Assembly: GCA_977017575.1 (NCBI GenBank) | Contig: CDRNVI010000026.1 | Location: 1-64,000 of the forward strand | Origin: Paramoeba atlantica | Lineage: Eukaryota > Discosea | Direction of reading: 5' to 3' | DNA length: 64,000 nucleotides | Shown: in pieces, positions 1 to 8,401 of the stretch | Layout of the letters: each line of letters starts with the position of its first letter | Position numbering within the stretch: position 1 is the stretch's first letter | Translations under genes and position numbers: made by a program | The notes under the pieces: generated by a model | Told to the model about the DNA's origin: nothing | Database searches by the model: none | The model's input: only the letters and a program-made list of their open reading frames with translations

Positions 1-52
1 CACTTTTTTTTCAATAATCGAGTGTAGAGCGGTAGTTTTACAACCACCGCAA
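1..52 (+). repeat. Right end of hairpin-ended repeat (family HR), cut by window edge
   Basis: The first 52 bases are the same as the right end of the next copy (930-981). They end in a short hairpin with stem GCGGTAGTT/AACCACCGC and loop TTAC. The next copy starts a few bases later, so two copies stand in tandem with a period of about 929 bp. Confidence 0.85.
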
Positions 53-58
53 TAATTT

Positions 59-169
59 CTTTTTTAGGCTCTTCGTTAAACGCGGTGGTTGCTTTCAACG
101 TAGAAGTCACTCATGCTGCGCGCTTCGCGTTGAAAACTACCGCCGCGCTTAACGAAGAGCCTAAAAAAG
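59..169. repeat. Long palindrome at the left end of repeat HR
   Basis: The arms 59-100 and 128-169 are 42 bases each and pair at 38 positions. Two of the four mismatches are G-T. The loop is 27 bases. Only one arm is kept in the copies at 14561 and 39921, and an inverted piece of the same end lies near 15337-15395. Confidence 0.85.
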
Positions 170-981
170 AAAATTTTAGCCTGGAAAACGGAAAGATAAT
201 AGCCAAAAATAGCCGAATTTCGGGTACAAATGGGGTCATTTTCGCGTATTTTTGCTCTCAGAGCACTAAATCCGACATTCGCGCGTGGGGAAATCACTCG
301 CAGGCATGAATGAAAGCCTACCGAACGTATTGGGTAGAGAATACGACTCCAACCATACCATTCTTTCGACACAAAAAATGCCCCTTTAGGTCCGAAAAAT
401 ACTTTTTCACCTTTTTAGTCAAAATTGGGTCATTTTGAGGGCGCACCACGGTTCGAAGAAGTGATACCTTGCGAAAACAACTGCGTAGAAAGCTAGTGTA
501 GGTCCCAAACTATCAAATACAATAGGGGAAACGATTTGGAAAAATATTTTTTTTTGTCATTTTTTTCGCCAAGTTGAAATGTTTTTCAAAAAAAATTTTC
601 CGAAAAAATCCGAACTTGGCGGACCCGTCTGCGGATACGCGGGGGGTCACCCCGGGTAGGGGGGTGGAAAATGCGCGCCAAGACCCCGGCTACCCTTTCT
701 GCGGTTTTTTTTCGAAAACTAATTTTTTCGAAAAAATTTGCTCGACCAGCCCCCCCCCCCCTGGACCCCCCCCCTGGACCCCCCCCTGGACCCCCCCCAT
801 GACCCCCCCCCATGGACCCCCCATTTTTTTCAAAATTTTTTTCAGTTTTGGACCACCGGAGCCCCCTTTTATATTTTTTTCTTCTATTATATTACTGTGT
901 TCCTCTTTATATTTTCACTGTTTTTGTTCACTTTTTTTTCAATAATCGAGTGTAGAGCGGTAGTTTTACAACCACCGCAAC
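59..981 (+). repeat. Full-length copy of hairpin-ended repeat family HR (about 920 bp)
   Basis: The copy starts with a long imperfect palindrome (59-169) and ends with a short 9-bp hairpin at 959-981. Between them are a segment shared with 39290-39605, a C-rich minisatellite of TGGACCCCCCC-like units (about 745-830) and a T-rich segment. Related copies or pieces lie at 14561-15236, 24681-24712, 39290-39605, 39921-40672 and 41950-42202. No long coding region is visible, and the ORFs crossing it are low-complexity. It looks like a non-autonomous mobile element. No target-site duplication is evident. Confidence 0.8.
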
Positions 982-1052
982 GTTATTGTTAACTTCGGCT
1001 ATGGTTGCCATTCTATCTGATCATTACTATGACTTCATAAGATCTATCGTGG

Positions 1053-4000
1053 ATGCTGCATTTGATTTCCGATGTGACTGCAGAACATGTGGAGTATCTT
1101 TCCGAGATAGGCCAACGGTACCAAAGAAAATTACCTACTTGTGGGAAGCATCCGCCACACTGTATAGATGAGCCTGTAGGTGAACAACAGACATACTCAG
1201 CACTGAGTTCTACCGTGCTCGGGCGCGTCGTGCTGCAGGACTCGAGCCGTGTGCGATGTGCCAAACTTAAGGATATTCGACACGCAAACGACACGATGTC
1301 TCCTTATATAGAAGGAATGCCTAAGATAGATGGCTTACGGATAGGAGTGATAATATACTCTGGGCTCCACTTTGGTATTATATGTGAATCCCAAACCGAT
1401 GAACTGTTCAGCTTCCTTCTTGAAGCAGGTAAAAAAACGTGTTTTTTGTACATATTTGAAGGACTTACTTCAAAAGTTGAAGCTACCCAGGAAAGGCCGT
1501 GTATGGCGAAAGATCTGCTGCTTCCGAACGGCTCAGTAGTATGCTTCTCAACATATGAAGGCACCCATCTGTGCCAGAAACTCCAATTGGCAGGTTTAAG
1601 GTCCGTAGTTACACCGAGTGACACAGCTGGAAAAAAGCTAAATGACTCTTCCAAAGAAAAAGCCTTTCTTACTACTCTGATGGCTCGTGTGTGTGCTTCT
1701 TGGATTCAAGAGTGTGTACATTCTTCGTCGATGATTTCGGATTCCTCGGCGACGAGTCCTGAGAGTGCGTCAAATGAGGGAGTGCACCCAAAGAATTGCG
1801 TAGGGGTCCATCCCTCACCTCATGTAAAAATCTGGTTCGGAAGTCCCCACCCCGATATTGTAGCTCGCTCTCTCAAAGAGGTCGGCAACAAGGATATGAC
1901 GTACACAACATTTTGTGAAGTTTGCCCCTCCGCGTTTGGCACACGCTTACCTCCATGGTGTAGCGGTAATCAATGCGATAAGTATCATCCGCCCGATCGA
2001 CTCATTCATATATGGGGTCTAGAAAACGTAGTTCTCGTGGACAAAATCGTTACGGAAACAGAGCAACTGGGTTCATTCTTTCCAAATGTCTTACTATTGC
2101 AAAAAAATGGGGGAATAGGCACCGGACCTTACCATATGGACCCACAGACTGAAAATGACGCGCAAATGGAAGAGAGGCCACGGTACAACAATTTGTCGAA
2201 TAATAGTAATCCCAACAATGTTATTGTCCCATGTTCAACCTTGGATCGCATTCCACTGATACGAATGATGCCAATAGACGCAGAAAAACGAAGCAGGTCT
2301 GTCTCGCTGATCAAATTTCATAACATTGAGGAAAATGTTTGCCTTACTGATCCAAAAGATCAAAAAAATGAAATTCCCTTGCCTACAACAAATGCTAAGT
2401 TAGACTCTACGTACTGTGAGGCTTCACAATTCCGTTTTTCAGCAAATCCTGTGACTTCTGAAACTTTCGGAAACCGTTTGGTGCGCAGCTCTGCAGATCG
2501 CAGATTGTCAAAAGTTGTCTTTCCGAGCTTGCCCAACACGAATGGCAAGAATTCTTCAAAGGATGAAACAATAAGCAATACCACGTTCGAGGATTCCCCA
2601 TGCCTGAGTGAGTCTACTTCGAGGAAAGCAAATCGTACTCATCTCGATTTGGTTGCAAAATCGAGCGATCGCGTAACTACAGTCAGCGATGCCTTAGAGA
2701 ATGATGTCATCGCCGTTGTATCGACGCCTCATAGTGGTGTACGTAGAGACTCAATGTTTTCCGAAGAAAGTAGTCCGAAACGAGACACTGTAAAGCTAAA
2801 TCCCATTGATAAGGATGTAGCGCCTTTATGCAATGATGAAAAGGACGTTGTGGATGAGACAATAAACAATACCACGTACGAGGATTCCCCATGCCTGAGT
2901 GAGTCTACTTTGAAAAAAACAAATCGTACTCATCTGGATTTGGTTGTAAAATCGAGCGATCGCGTAACTACAGTCAGCGATGCCTTAGAGAAAGATGTCA
3001 TTGCCGTTGTATCGACGCTTCATAGTGATGTACGCAGTGACTCAATGCTTTCCGAAGAAAGTAGTCCGAAACGAGACACTGTAAAGCTAAATCCCATTGA
3101 TAAGGATGTAGCGCCTTTATACCATATAGAAAAGGACGAGCGAAGTGCTGTACAACAAGGGGAATTCTCAACGAATGATTTAGTGACGAGTAGCCCAATC
3201 GAAAATTTTACCACTCATTTGGAAGAAAAAGCAACATTGAGAGGTCGGAAAAGGAAGGAAACGCCTCCAGTTTCACAGTCTTGTGCCACGATTGAAGGAA
3301 GTATGACGGTCGGCGAAAGTCCAAAAGAAGTTCCAAAGGAAAGATCACATTTCATGCTCTTAAGAAACACCTCACGTACTGAGGTAGAAGATTCAACTAC
3401 TGAGTTGCTTCAAATTTCCCAGCGGAAGACCTCGGAAAGGAAGGTTGAACGACGTCAGATAATGCTTTCTGAAACCACGGAAGACGAAGAAGTACTACAG
3501 ACTCCGAAAAAGCAGAAGATATTAAATTTTTCGTCACCAAATGATGAGAAGAAAGTAATGAACGCACAATCGGTCAGACGTACTATGATACGCAAGCATC
3601 TGTCCGAACACAACCAAGAGCATTTTATCCCTTTTGACGACGATCTCTGCCGACTTCCGCAATTATCCAGCACTGTTTTCCTCTGGAGGAATCACTATCT
3701 ATCGCCGAATCAGTCTTTACACTTGGAACCATTCTTCGACCCTGGAAGAGCCAACCCGCTTTTGACTTGTCCACAAGATTACGAGAATATTGCCGCACGT
3801 GGGAATATTTCCGAATCGAGACCCCGGACGCAGCACTCAACAAAGAAATCCCAATGCCGAAAGGAATGCGGAAAAATGCCAGTAACAAGGGTTCACAAAG
3901 GAAAACTACAACAGACCAACGTACATCTTTGTAGTGCTCGCGAAGTGATTTTGATTAACTATGGATCTTCTGCCTTTTCTGTCTCAAAGGGGGAGGACTC

Positions 4001-5843
4001 GGCTATACCCTCCTTGGTGCTCCCGAAGGATAAAGAGCTTCGAGATTTTATCTCCCACGTTTCCTACTGCTGTGCGATTCCGACTCTAGAGGCCCGAGCT
4101 CGTGCACTCGCCGCGGAGGTTTGTCTGCGGCTCGGGGGCAGATCTGACCACAACCCGGAACAATTTGACGAGGAAGCAGAGCGACACGTTCTTTCCAAAC
4201 GGATCAATGCTTCTACTGGTGCTCCACGTGCTTGTGTGTCCCTCGGGACGCTTCGCCTGGGACTCTGTCGTCACCGCACTCTCCTGTTCAAACTCCTCTG
4301 TGACCTGTTTGAGGTTCCGTGCTACATGATTCGCGGCGCGGTGCATGAAGGGAACGATGCCCCCAACACCACCGCCCCAGACCCCGGCGCCATTCACCAC
4401 CGACACTCCTGGAACGTGGTCCGCATAAGTGCCGAGGTCGGTCCCCTCCCGCACCGTGCCCCCTCCCATGACCCTCTCACCGACTGGCGTCTCGTCGACC
4501 TCATGCTCCACGGTCCCCAACTCCACCCCCTCTCCACCCTCCCGGAACACTACCTCTTCCCCCACACCCCTTTCCTGGAGTGGTCCCGTGCCGTGATCGC
4601 GGGTCAACCCCTGTCCTCCACCCAACATGCCCTCCCCGCTCGTCTGCCCCAACATATACCCCTCCCCCACCCCTCCCCTTTCCGCTCCCTCGCCCCCCTC
4701 GCCCTCCTCCCCCACCCCCTCCCCCACAACCGCCCCTCCCCCTCCCCCCTCACCCTCGAGCGCCCCTGTGGCTACGGCGTCACCGGGGTAGTCTACAAGG
4801 CCTCCCTCTCGGGGTACACCGTCGCGGTGAAGACCATGCGGGCCTCAAGGCGTTCTACCACAACCCCCCCCTCGCTCCCCCCCGCGCTCCACAACGAGTA
4901 CCGCTGGCTCCACGCCCTGCGCCACTCCCCCCACGTGATCTCCGTGCTCGGGGTCCACACCGACGCCACCGCCTCCAGCCTCTACCTCGAGTTCCGCACG
5001 CACAGCCTGCTGTGGCTGCTGAACATGCGGCGGGAGGGGCTGGACCCCGGGGCGGTGCTCGCGGTGGGGCTCGGGGTGGGGGCGGGGCTGGTGGGGCTGC
5101 ACGGGCTCGGGGGGGTGCACCGGGACGTGAAGGCGGAGAACGTGCTGCTGGAGGCGTACCCGAGGGAGGTACGGGCGCTGGACCTGCCCCCGGAGGAGGG
5201 GGGGTGTGAGATTCGGTGTGTGCAGCTGTGTGATTTTATGGAGGCGTGTGAGGCGGGGCGGACGCCGGAGATGGATGAGGAGGGGTGGGGGAGGGAGGGG
5301 AGGGGGGAGGGGGAGGGGGAGCAGGGGGTGCCAGAGAGTTCTCGGGTGACGGGGAAACGAATGGTGTGTGCGGTGACGGGGACGGAGCCGTATATGGCCC
5401 CGGAGATTTTGCATAACGCGGGGGTCCAGATGCCGCATTTGGGGAGGAAGGGGAAGTGTGCGAACCCGGTGGTGTGGCAGCCCTCCGCGGATATCTGGGC
5501 CCTTGGCGTGTTGCTCTGTGAGGTGTGTAATCTGGAGCTCACCACCAGTGCCTCGTTGACGAAGGAAAATGCGCGGGAGGGGGGAAAACGGAGGTCCAAG
5601 AATGAACGGTTTGTCGCGCGTACAGTGTCATTCACGCTGGCGAATGGAAAGGCAAAGTCGATTGTGATTCCACAACTCCGAGATCCAGATCACTGGCCCC
5701 CGATTCTGGTGGAGGTTATAGAAAGATGTCTGGAGCTCAATCCCTCGAAGCGTATAACGGCGAAAAGGGTGGTATCCCAATTGAAAGTTTTAAAAAGGAA
5801 GAATACGCTAAATGATGCTACCTCGACGGATGTGTCGAGGTAG
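1053..5843 (+). CDS. Giant protein kinase with EDR1-type transglutaminase-like domain
   Basis: The protein has 1596 residues. About 900 N-terminal residues are unrecognised and Ser/Thr-rich, with a 97-residue tandem duplication. Next comes an EDR1/CTR1-type transglutaminase-like domain (about 995-1155) with CRHRTLLFKLL, HSWNVV and VDLM; Cys, His and Asp could form the usual triad. The kinase domain follows (about 1235-1585): glycine loop GYGVTGVVY from G1240, VAVK with K1260, HRDVKAEN with D1358, and APE as YMAPEIL. The DFG motif reads D1394-F-M. Metal-binding Asp is kept but the glycine is lost, so activity is likely but not certain. In plants this pairing marks Raf-like MAPKKKs such as CTR1 and EDR1; the substrate here is unknown. 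The region 4350-5450 has extreme C-then-G skew and encodes Pro-rich then Gly/Glu-rich stretches. The start is the first ATG of the frame, 71 bp after repeat HR; a later start at 1294 (MSPYIEG) is possible. Confidence 0.85.
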   Translation: MLHLISDVTAEHVEYLSEIGQRYQRKLPTCGKHPPHCIDEPVGEQQTYSALSSTVLGRVVLQDSSRVRCAKLKDIRHANDTMSPYIEGMPKIDGLRIGVIIYSGLHFGIICESQTDELFSFLLEAGKKTCFLYIFEGLTSKVEATQERPCMAKDLLLPNGSVVCFSTYEGTHLCQKLQLAGLRSVVTPSDTAGKKLNDSSKEKAFLTTLMARVCASWIQECVHSSSMISDSSATSPESASNEGVHPKNCVGVHPSPHVKIWFGSPHPDIVARSLKEVGNKDMTYTTFCEVCPSAFGTRLPPWCSGNQCDKYHPPDRLIHIWGLENVVLVDKIVTETEQLGSFFPNVLLLQKNGGIGTGPYHMDPQTENDAQMEERPRYNNLSNNSNPNNVIVPCSTLDRIPLIRMMPIDAEKRSRSVSLIKFHNIEENVCLTDPKDQKNEIPLPTTNAKLDSTYCEASQFRFSANPVTSETFGNRLVRSSADRRLSKVVFPSLPNTNGKNSSKDETISNTTFEDSPCLSESTSRKANRTHLDLVAKSSDRVTTVSDALENDVIAVVSTPHSGVRRDSMFSEESSPKRDTVKLNPIDKDVAPLCNDEKDVVDETINNTTYEDSPCLSESTLKKTNRTHLDLVVKSSDRVTTVSDALEKDVIAVVSTLHSDVRSDSMLSEESSPKRDTVKLNPIDKDVAPLYHIEKDERSAVQQGEFSTNDLVTSSPIENFTTHLEEKATLRGRKRKETPPVSQSCATIEGSMTVGESPKEVPKERSHFMLLRNTSRTEVEDSTTELLQISQRKTSERKVERRQIMLSETTEDEEVLQTPKKQKILNFSSPNDEKKVMNAQSVRRTMIRKHLSEHNQEHFIPFDDDLCRLPQLSSTVFLWRNHYLSPNQSLHLEPFFDPGRANPLLTCPQDYENIAARGNISESRPRTQHSTKKSQCRKECGKMPVTRVHKGKLQQTNVHLCSAREVILINYGSSAFSVSKGEDSAIPSLVLPKDKELRDFISHVSYCCAIPTLEARARALAAEVCLRLGGRSDHNPEQFDEEAERHVLSKRINASTGAPRACVSLGTLRLGLCRHRTLLFKLLCDLFEVPCYMIRGAVHEGNDAPNTTAPDPGAIHHRHSWNVVRISAEVGPLPHRAPSHDPLTDWRLVDLMLHGPQLHPLSTLPEHYLFPHTPFLEWSRAVIAGQPLSSTQHALPARLPQHIPLPHPSPFRSLAPLALLPHPLPHNRPSPSPLTLERPCGYGVTGVVYKASLSGYTVAVKTMRASRRSTTTPPSLPPALHNEYRWLHALRHSPHVISVLGVHTDATASSLYLEFRTHSLLWLLNMRREGLDPGAVLAVGLGVGAGLVGLHGLGGVHRDVKAENVLLEAYPREVRALDLPPEEGGCEIRCVQLCDFMEACEAGRTPEMDEEGWGREGRGEGEGEQGVPESSRVTGKRMVCAVTGTEPYMAPEILHNAGVQMPHLGRKGKCANPVVWQPSADIWALGVLLCEVCNLELTTSASLTKENAREGGKRRSKNERFVARTVSFTLANGKAKSIVIPQLRDPDHWPPILVEVIERCLELNPSKRITAKRVVSQLKVLKRKNTLNDATSTDVSR
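2562..3143 (+). repeat. Two tandem 291-bp units coding a 97-residue duplication
   Basis: Unit 1 is 2562-2852 and unit 2 is 2853-3143. The period of 291 bp keeps the frame of the kinase gene. Both units code for a Ser/Thr/Asp-rich segment that contains EDSPCLSEST, SSDRVTTVSDALE and SSPKRDTVKLNPIDKDVAP. They differ at few positions, so the duplication is recent compared with the rest of the gene. Confidence 0.95.
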
Positions 5844-6110
5844 TGGGGCTCGTAGGGGGCTGTGTAGTAGACTGGGGGTTGTGAGTAAACATACGAGACT
5901 AGGAGCAGGCTTGTGTAAGCTCCGGTTTCCTGTACTGATCGTAAGAGGCTAAGGTCGTATGTCCGTCTAAGGTGCTTAATGTTTGTCTAATGTACCGTAA
6001 TCTATAGCTATCAGATTTTTTCGTGTTTTTTGTTCTACGCGTTACAATATTTTAGCGCGATTGGTATTCTTAAAAAATCTATGTTTTAATGTTTTGTACA
6101 TACTTTACGA

Positions 6111-6863
6111 ATGGAATCTACGACTGCCATCAAAAACGCCCACAATGGACTCTACGAACAACTGGACTCCCTGTCATATGGATTAACGCAACTCGTTTCC
6201 GTCGATAAAGGTCGAAAAGGAAAGCGTTTTCGAGAAGAGAACTCGGTGAGTTCCTCACATGTAGAGGTGATGTCGATGTGCTTCCGTGCACTAGCGACGC
6301 AGGGAATGGTTCCATTTGCGCCATCCATTCGCGCGGAGCTCCGTGACTTGTTTAAAGGCCGAGACATTGATCCGAGTTCGCTTGCGGGTTTTCTTCTTAA
6401 CGGCACTGGGCTGCACTCTCGTACGCGTCATGAAACAGACTCCACAAAGAAGCTAAGAAAAGAAAAGCGAGCACTCCTATGTGTGTCTATCACACGTGTA
6501 CTGTTGTATTACATAAGTGAGTTGCATAGTTGTTACGAAGTTTTTTGTGACCCCATGAGTGCAGTTCTGGGAACACAAGGCACTGCTAGAGTTAAGACCA
6601 ATGGTGGTCAAAAAAGACTTGCGATTTGGCACTCCATCCGAACGTTTGCCTCCGTTGTGCGAAAAACAGAACAAAAATATCTGCAAAGGCAAGCTGTGAA
6701 GCATCAAACGGAAGTACTTTCAAGCACTACATCTCAATTAAGTATATCCACACCCCAAGGTTGGCAACAAATAGAAACTCTGCAAGTCGGTCTAAGATAT
6801 ATTTTGCCGTTCTTAAAACACTTGCCGGACTTTAGCACGCATTTTCCCCAATCATTCGTTTGA
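6111..6863 (+). CDS. Unknown 250-residue protein
   Basis: I do not recognise this gene. It is an uninterrupted ORF that starts at an ATG in the usual gap after the kinase gene and lies on the same strand as its neighbours. The protein is mixed helical and basic, with a Lys/Arg cluster near residues 113-120. It has no signal peptide and no clear membrane segment, and its composition is ordinary. Codon use resembles the neighbours, which supports a real gene. The next gene, DPH3, starts 340 bp downstream. Confidence 0.65.
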   Translation: MESTTAIKNAHNGLYEQLDSLSYGLTQLVSVDKGRKGKRFREENSVSSSHVEVMSMCFRALATQGMVPFAPSIRAELRDLFKGRDIDPSSLAGFLLNGTGLHSRTRHETDSTKKLRKEKRALLCVSITRVLLYYISELHSCYEVFCDPMSAVLGTQGTARVKTNGGQKRLAIWHSIRTFASVVRKTEQKYLQRQAVKHQTEVLSSTTSQLSISTPQGWQQIETLQVGLRYILPFLKHLPDFSTHFPQSFV

Positions 6864-7202
6864 AATTAGAAAAGGGTTCAGAAGCACATTAAGATGCCAC
6901 GAACACATCATACAAGAATTTTGCGAGCTGTATGAAAAGCGAATCCTTTCGTACGTTTCACTAATACACTGTACTCTTTTACTAAAATTATTTTAACTGC
7001 GTTATTTCTTGCTGTTTATCTTGCCATTGGACATAGTTTTACGTTAATCTTACGTTACTTTTACGTAGTTGGTCATCAGTTTCAAGGAAAATAAGGCTTT
7101 GACTCCCATAAATACCTTTTACCATTCAATCGTTTAGTAAAGTATCTGAGGTGTTTTGGATAAAGAGTATTATTCTTTGATCTCATATCCTATTTCCTCA
7201 TC
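6864..7202. other. Intergenic, nothing recognised
   Basis: The stretch is AT-rich with no ORF, repeat or RNA gene that I can see. It carries a pyrimidine-rich run just before the DPH3 start. Confidence 0.6.
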
Positions 7203-7499
7203 ATGTCCGCAGTCTTAGCGACGTCTGTTTTTGAAATGAACGGAGGCAAACGATTAGTACCGGACACCGAAGAAGAGGAGTCCTATCACTATGAAACCGT
7301 TGAGCTAGGAGAGATGCAATTCGTAGCTCAACGTGATTTGTTCCGCTATGAGTGCCCTTGTGGCGATTGGTTTGAAATTAGTGCGGAGGAAATTCTGAAT
7401 GGAAGCCGTGTGGCTCAGTGCCCGACATGCTCGCTTACGATATGGGTGACACCGAGCCGGGATGTCTCGGGATATCTTACATCGTTGGGACGAAGGTGA
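7203..7499 (+). CDS. DPH3: DPH3/KTI11 zinc-binding protein of diphthamide synthesis
   Basis: The protein has 98 residues. DPH3 is a small iron/zinc protein that gives electrons to the DPH1-DPH2 complex in the first step of diphthamide formation on elongation factor 2, and that works with Elongator in tRNA wobble-uridine modification. The CSL zinc-finger pattern is clear: YECPCGDWFEIS, then about twenty residues later VAQCPTCSLTIWV, which gives the four metal-binding cysteines. The N-terminal 30 residues before YHYETVEL are longer than in most homologues. A start at the internal Met of MNGGKR would give a more usual length. Confidence 0.93.
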   Translation: MSAVLATSVFEMNGGKRLVPDTEEEESYHYETVELGEMQFVAQRDLFRYECPCGDWFEISAEEILNGSRVAQCPTCSLTIWVTPSRDVSGYLTSLGRR

Positions 7500-7589
7500 A
7501 TGACCTTCAAAAATTAACTTTTGATGAAAAATGTATTCAAAAATGTGTTCCGTATTGGATGATTGAACGTCTGATTCTTTGAATACGTA

Positions 7590-7705
7590 TTCTTGTTAGC
7601 GAAGAATGCTCGAAGAATTATTAACAATAAACGAGCCCTTTATACAGCCCTTTATACAGCCCTCTATACGAGCCCTGTACTAAAATTGTACCAATAGTAA
7701 TACAG
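7590..7705 (+). repeat. Dispersed repeat with CCCTTTATACAGCCC motifs
   Basis: About 100 bp here match 24778-24868 almost base for base, including AGAATGCTCGAAGAAT and a series of CCCTTTATAC(A/G)GCCC units that end in GCCCTGTACTAAAATTGTACC. It is non-coding, and it may be the end of a mobile element whose body is not in the window. Confidence 0.75.
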
Positions 7706-7839
7706 TATTACTAATACTACTATTTCTAGTAAGGATAGTACCGTGCACGCAGTATTTTTTGCACGTAGTATACACATATCTAAACAGCAAAGTCTACATT
7801 TGTAGTTTCACACAAATATTAGATTTGTAGAATTTTCTA

Positions 7840-7934
7840 TTTTTCCTGAAGGTTTTCTAATGCAACGTGTGTCTACGTTGGACGACACTTCCGATCTGCG
7901 TCGAGGTTCAGTTACCTCGTTGCTAATGCCCAAG
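7840..7934 (+). pseudogene. 5' fragment of an LRR gene
   Basis: An ATG at 7860 opens MQRVSTLDDTSDLRRG, the same N-terminus as the intact LRR gene at 31626, and the upstream 20 bases match as well. After about 25 codons similarity ends at a small hairpin (GTGTAC/GTACAC) that is followed by a piece of LINE. The rest of the gene is absent, so this is a relic of a third LRR copy. Confidence 0.85.
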
Positions 7935-8004
7935 AGGTGTACAACATAACAAGTACACCTACACACACACATCGGTTGGACTTGAAATTCTCAAGTCTCA
8001 TCAT

Positions 8005-8112
8005 CATAGCCATCTCATCATGGCTTTAGGAGTAGCCATGCAGAGGGGGAACGCTCAGATAGCGAATGCCGCCGTACAAAATTAGTCCTGAAGGGGCGTG
8101 CGCTAACTGGGC
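8005..8112 (+). mobile_element. 5'-truncated LINE copy, 3' tail only
   Basis: This stretch matches the last 110 bases of the coding end of the LINE at 25032-30287. It includes the run coding for GVAIQKGNAQIAHAAVQN, and ends in GGGGCGTGCGCTAA followed by TGGGC. The strong 5' truncation is typical of target-primed reverse transcription. It lies directly behind the LRR fragment, so this insertion may have broken that gene. Confidence 0.85.
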
Positions 8113-8401
8113 TTTGGGGATAAAATAAATATAATTACACATAACCATATGAGGGGCTGCGGGTCGCGGGTTCGGTGCGAGTTCGGCGCGGGTTGAAAAA
8201 AAATCTTCTGAAAGCATGCGAAATTAGTCGGAGCTGCAGACATTGAAGGAGAAAAATAGTTAGATCGAAGGAGAAATCATAATGTGCGACATACATAGTG
8301 TACATAATATACGATAATAACAAAAATTTATAAGCCATGTATACGATATGACTACGTAGTTTACATTTCGCAATTCATGGAAAACGACTAGATACTTAAT
8401 T

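Noticed and set aside
59-981. Helitron
   Set aside because: There is a 3' hairpin, but it is not followed by CTRR, there is no 5' TC signature, and a long left palindrome is not typical.
4086-4727. 213-residue minus-strand reading opposite the kinase gene
   Set aside because: It is Gly/Glu/Val-rich shadow coding of the C-rich tract and overlaps the EDR1 domain.
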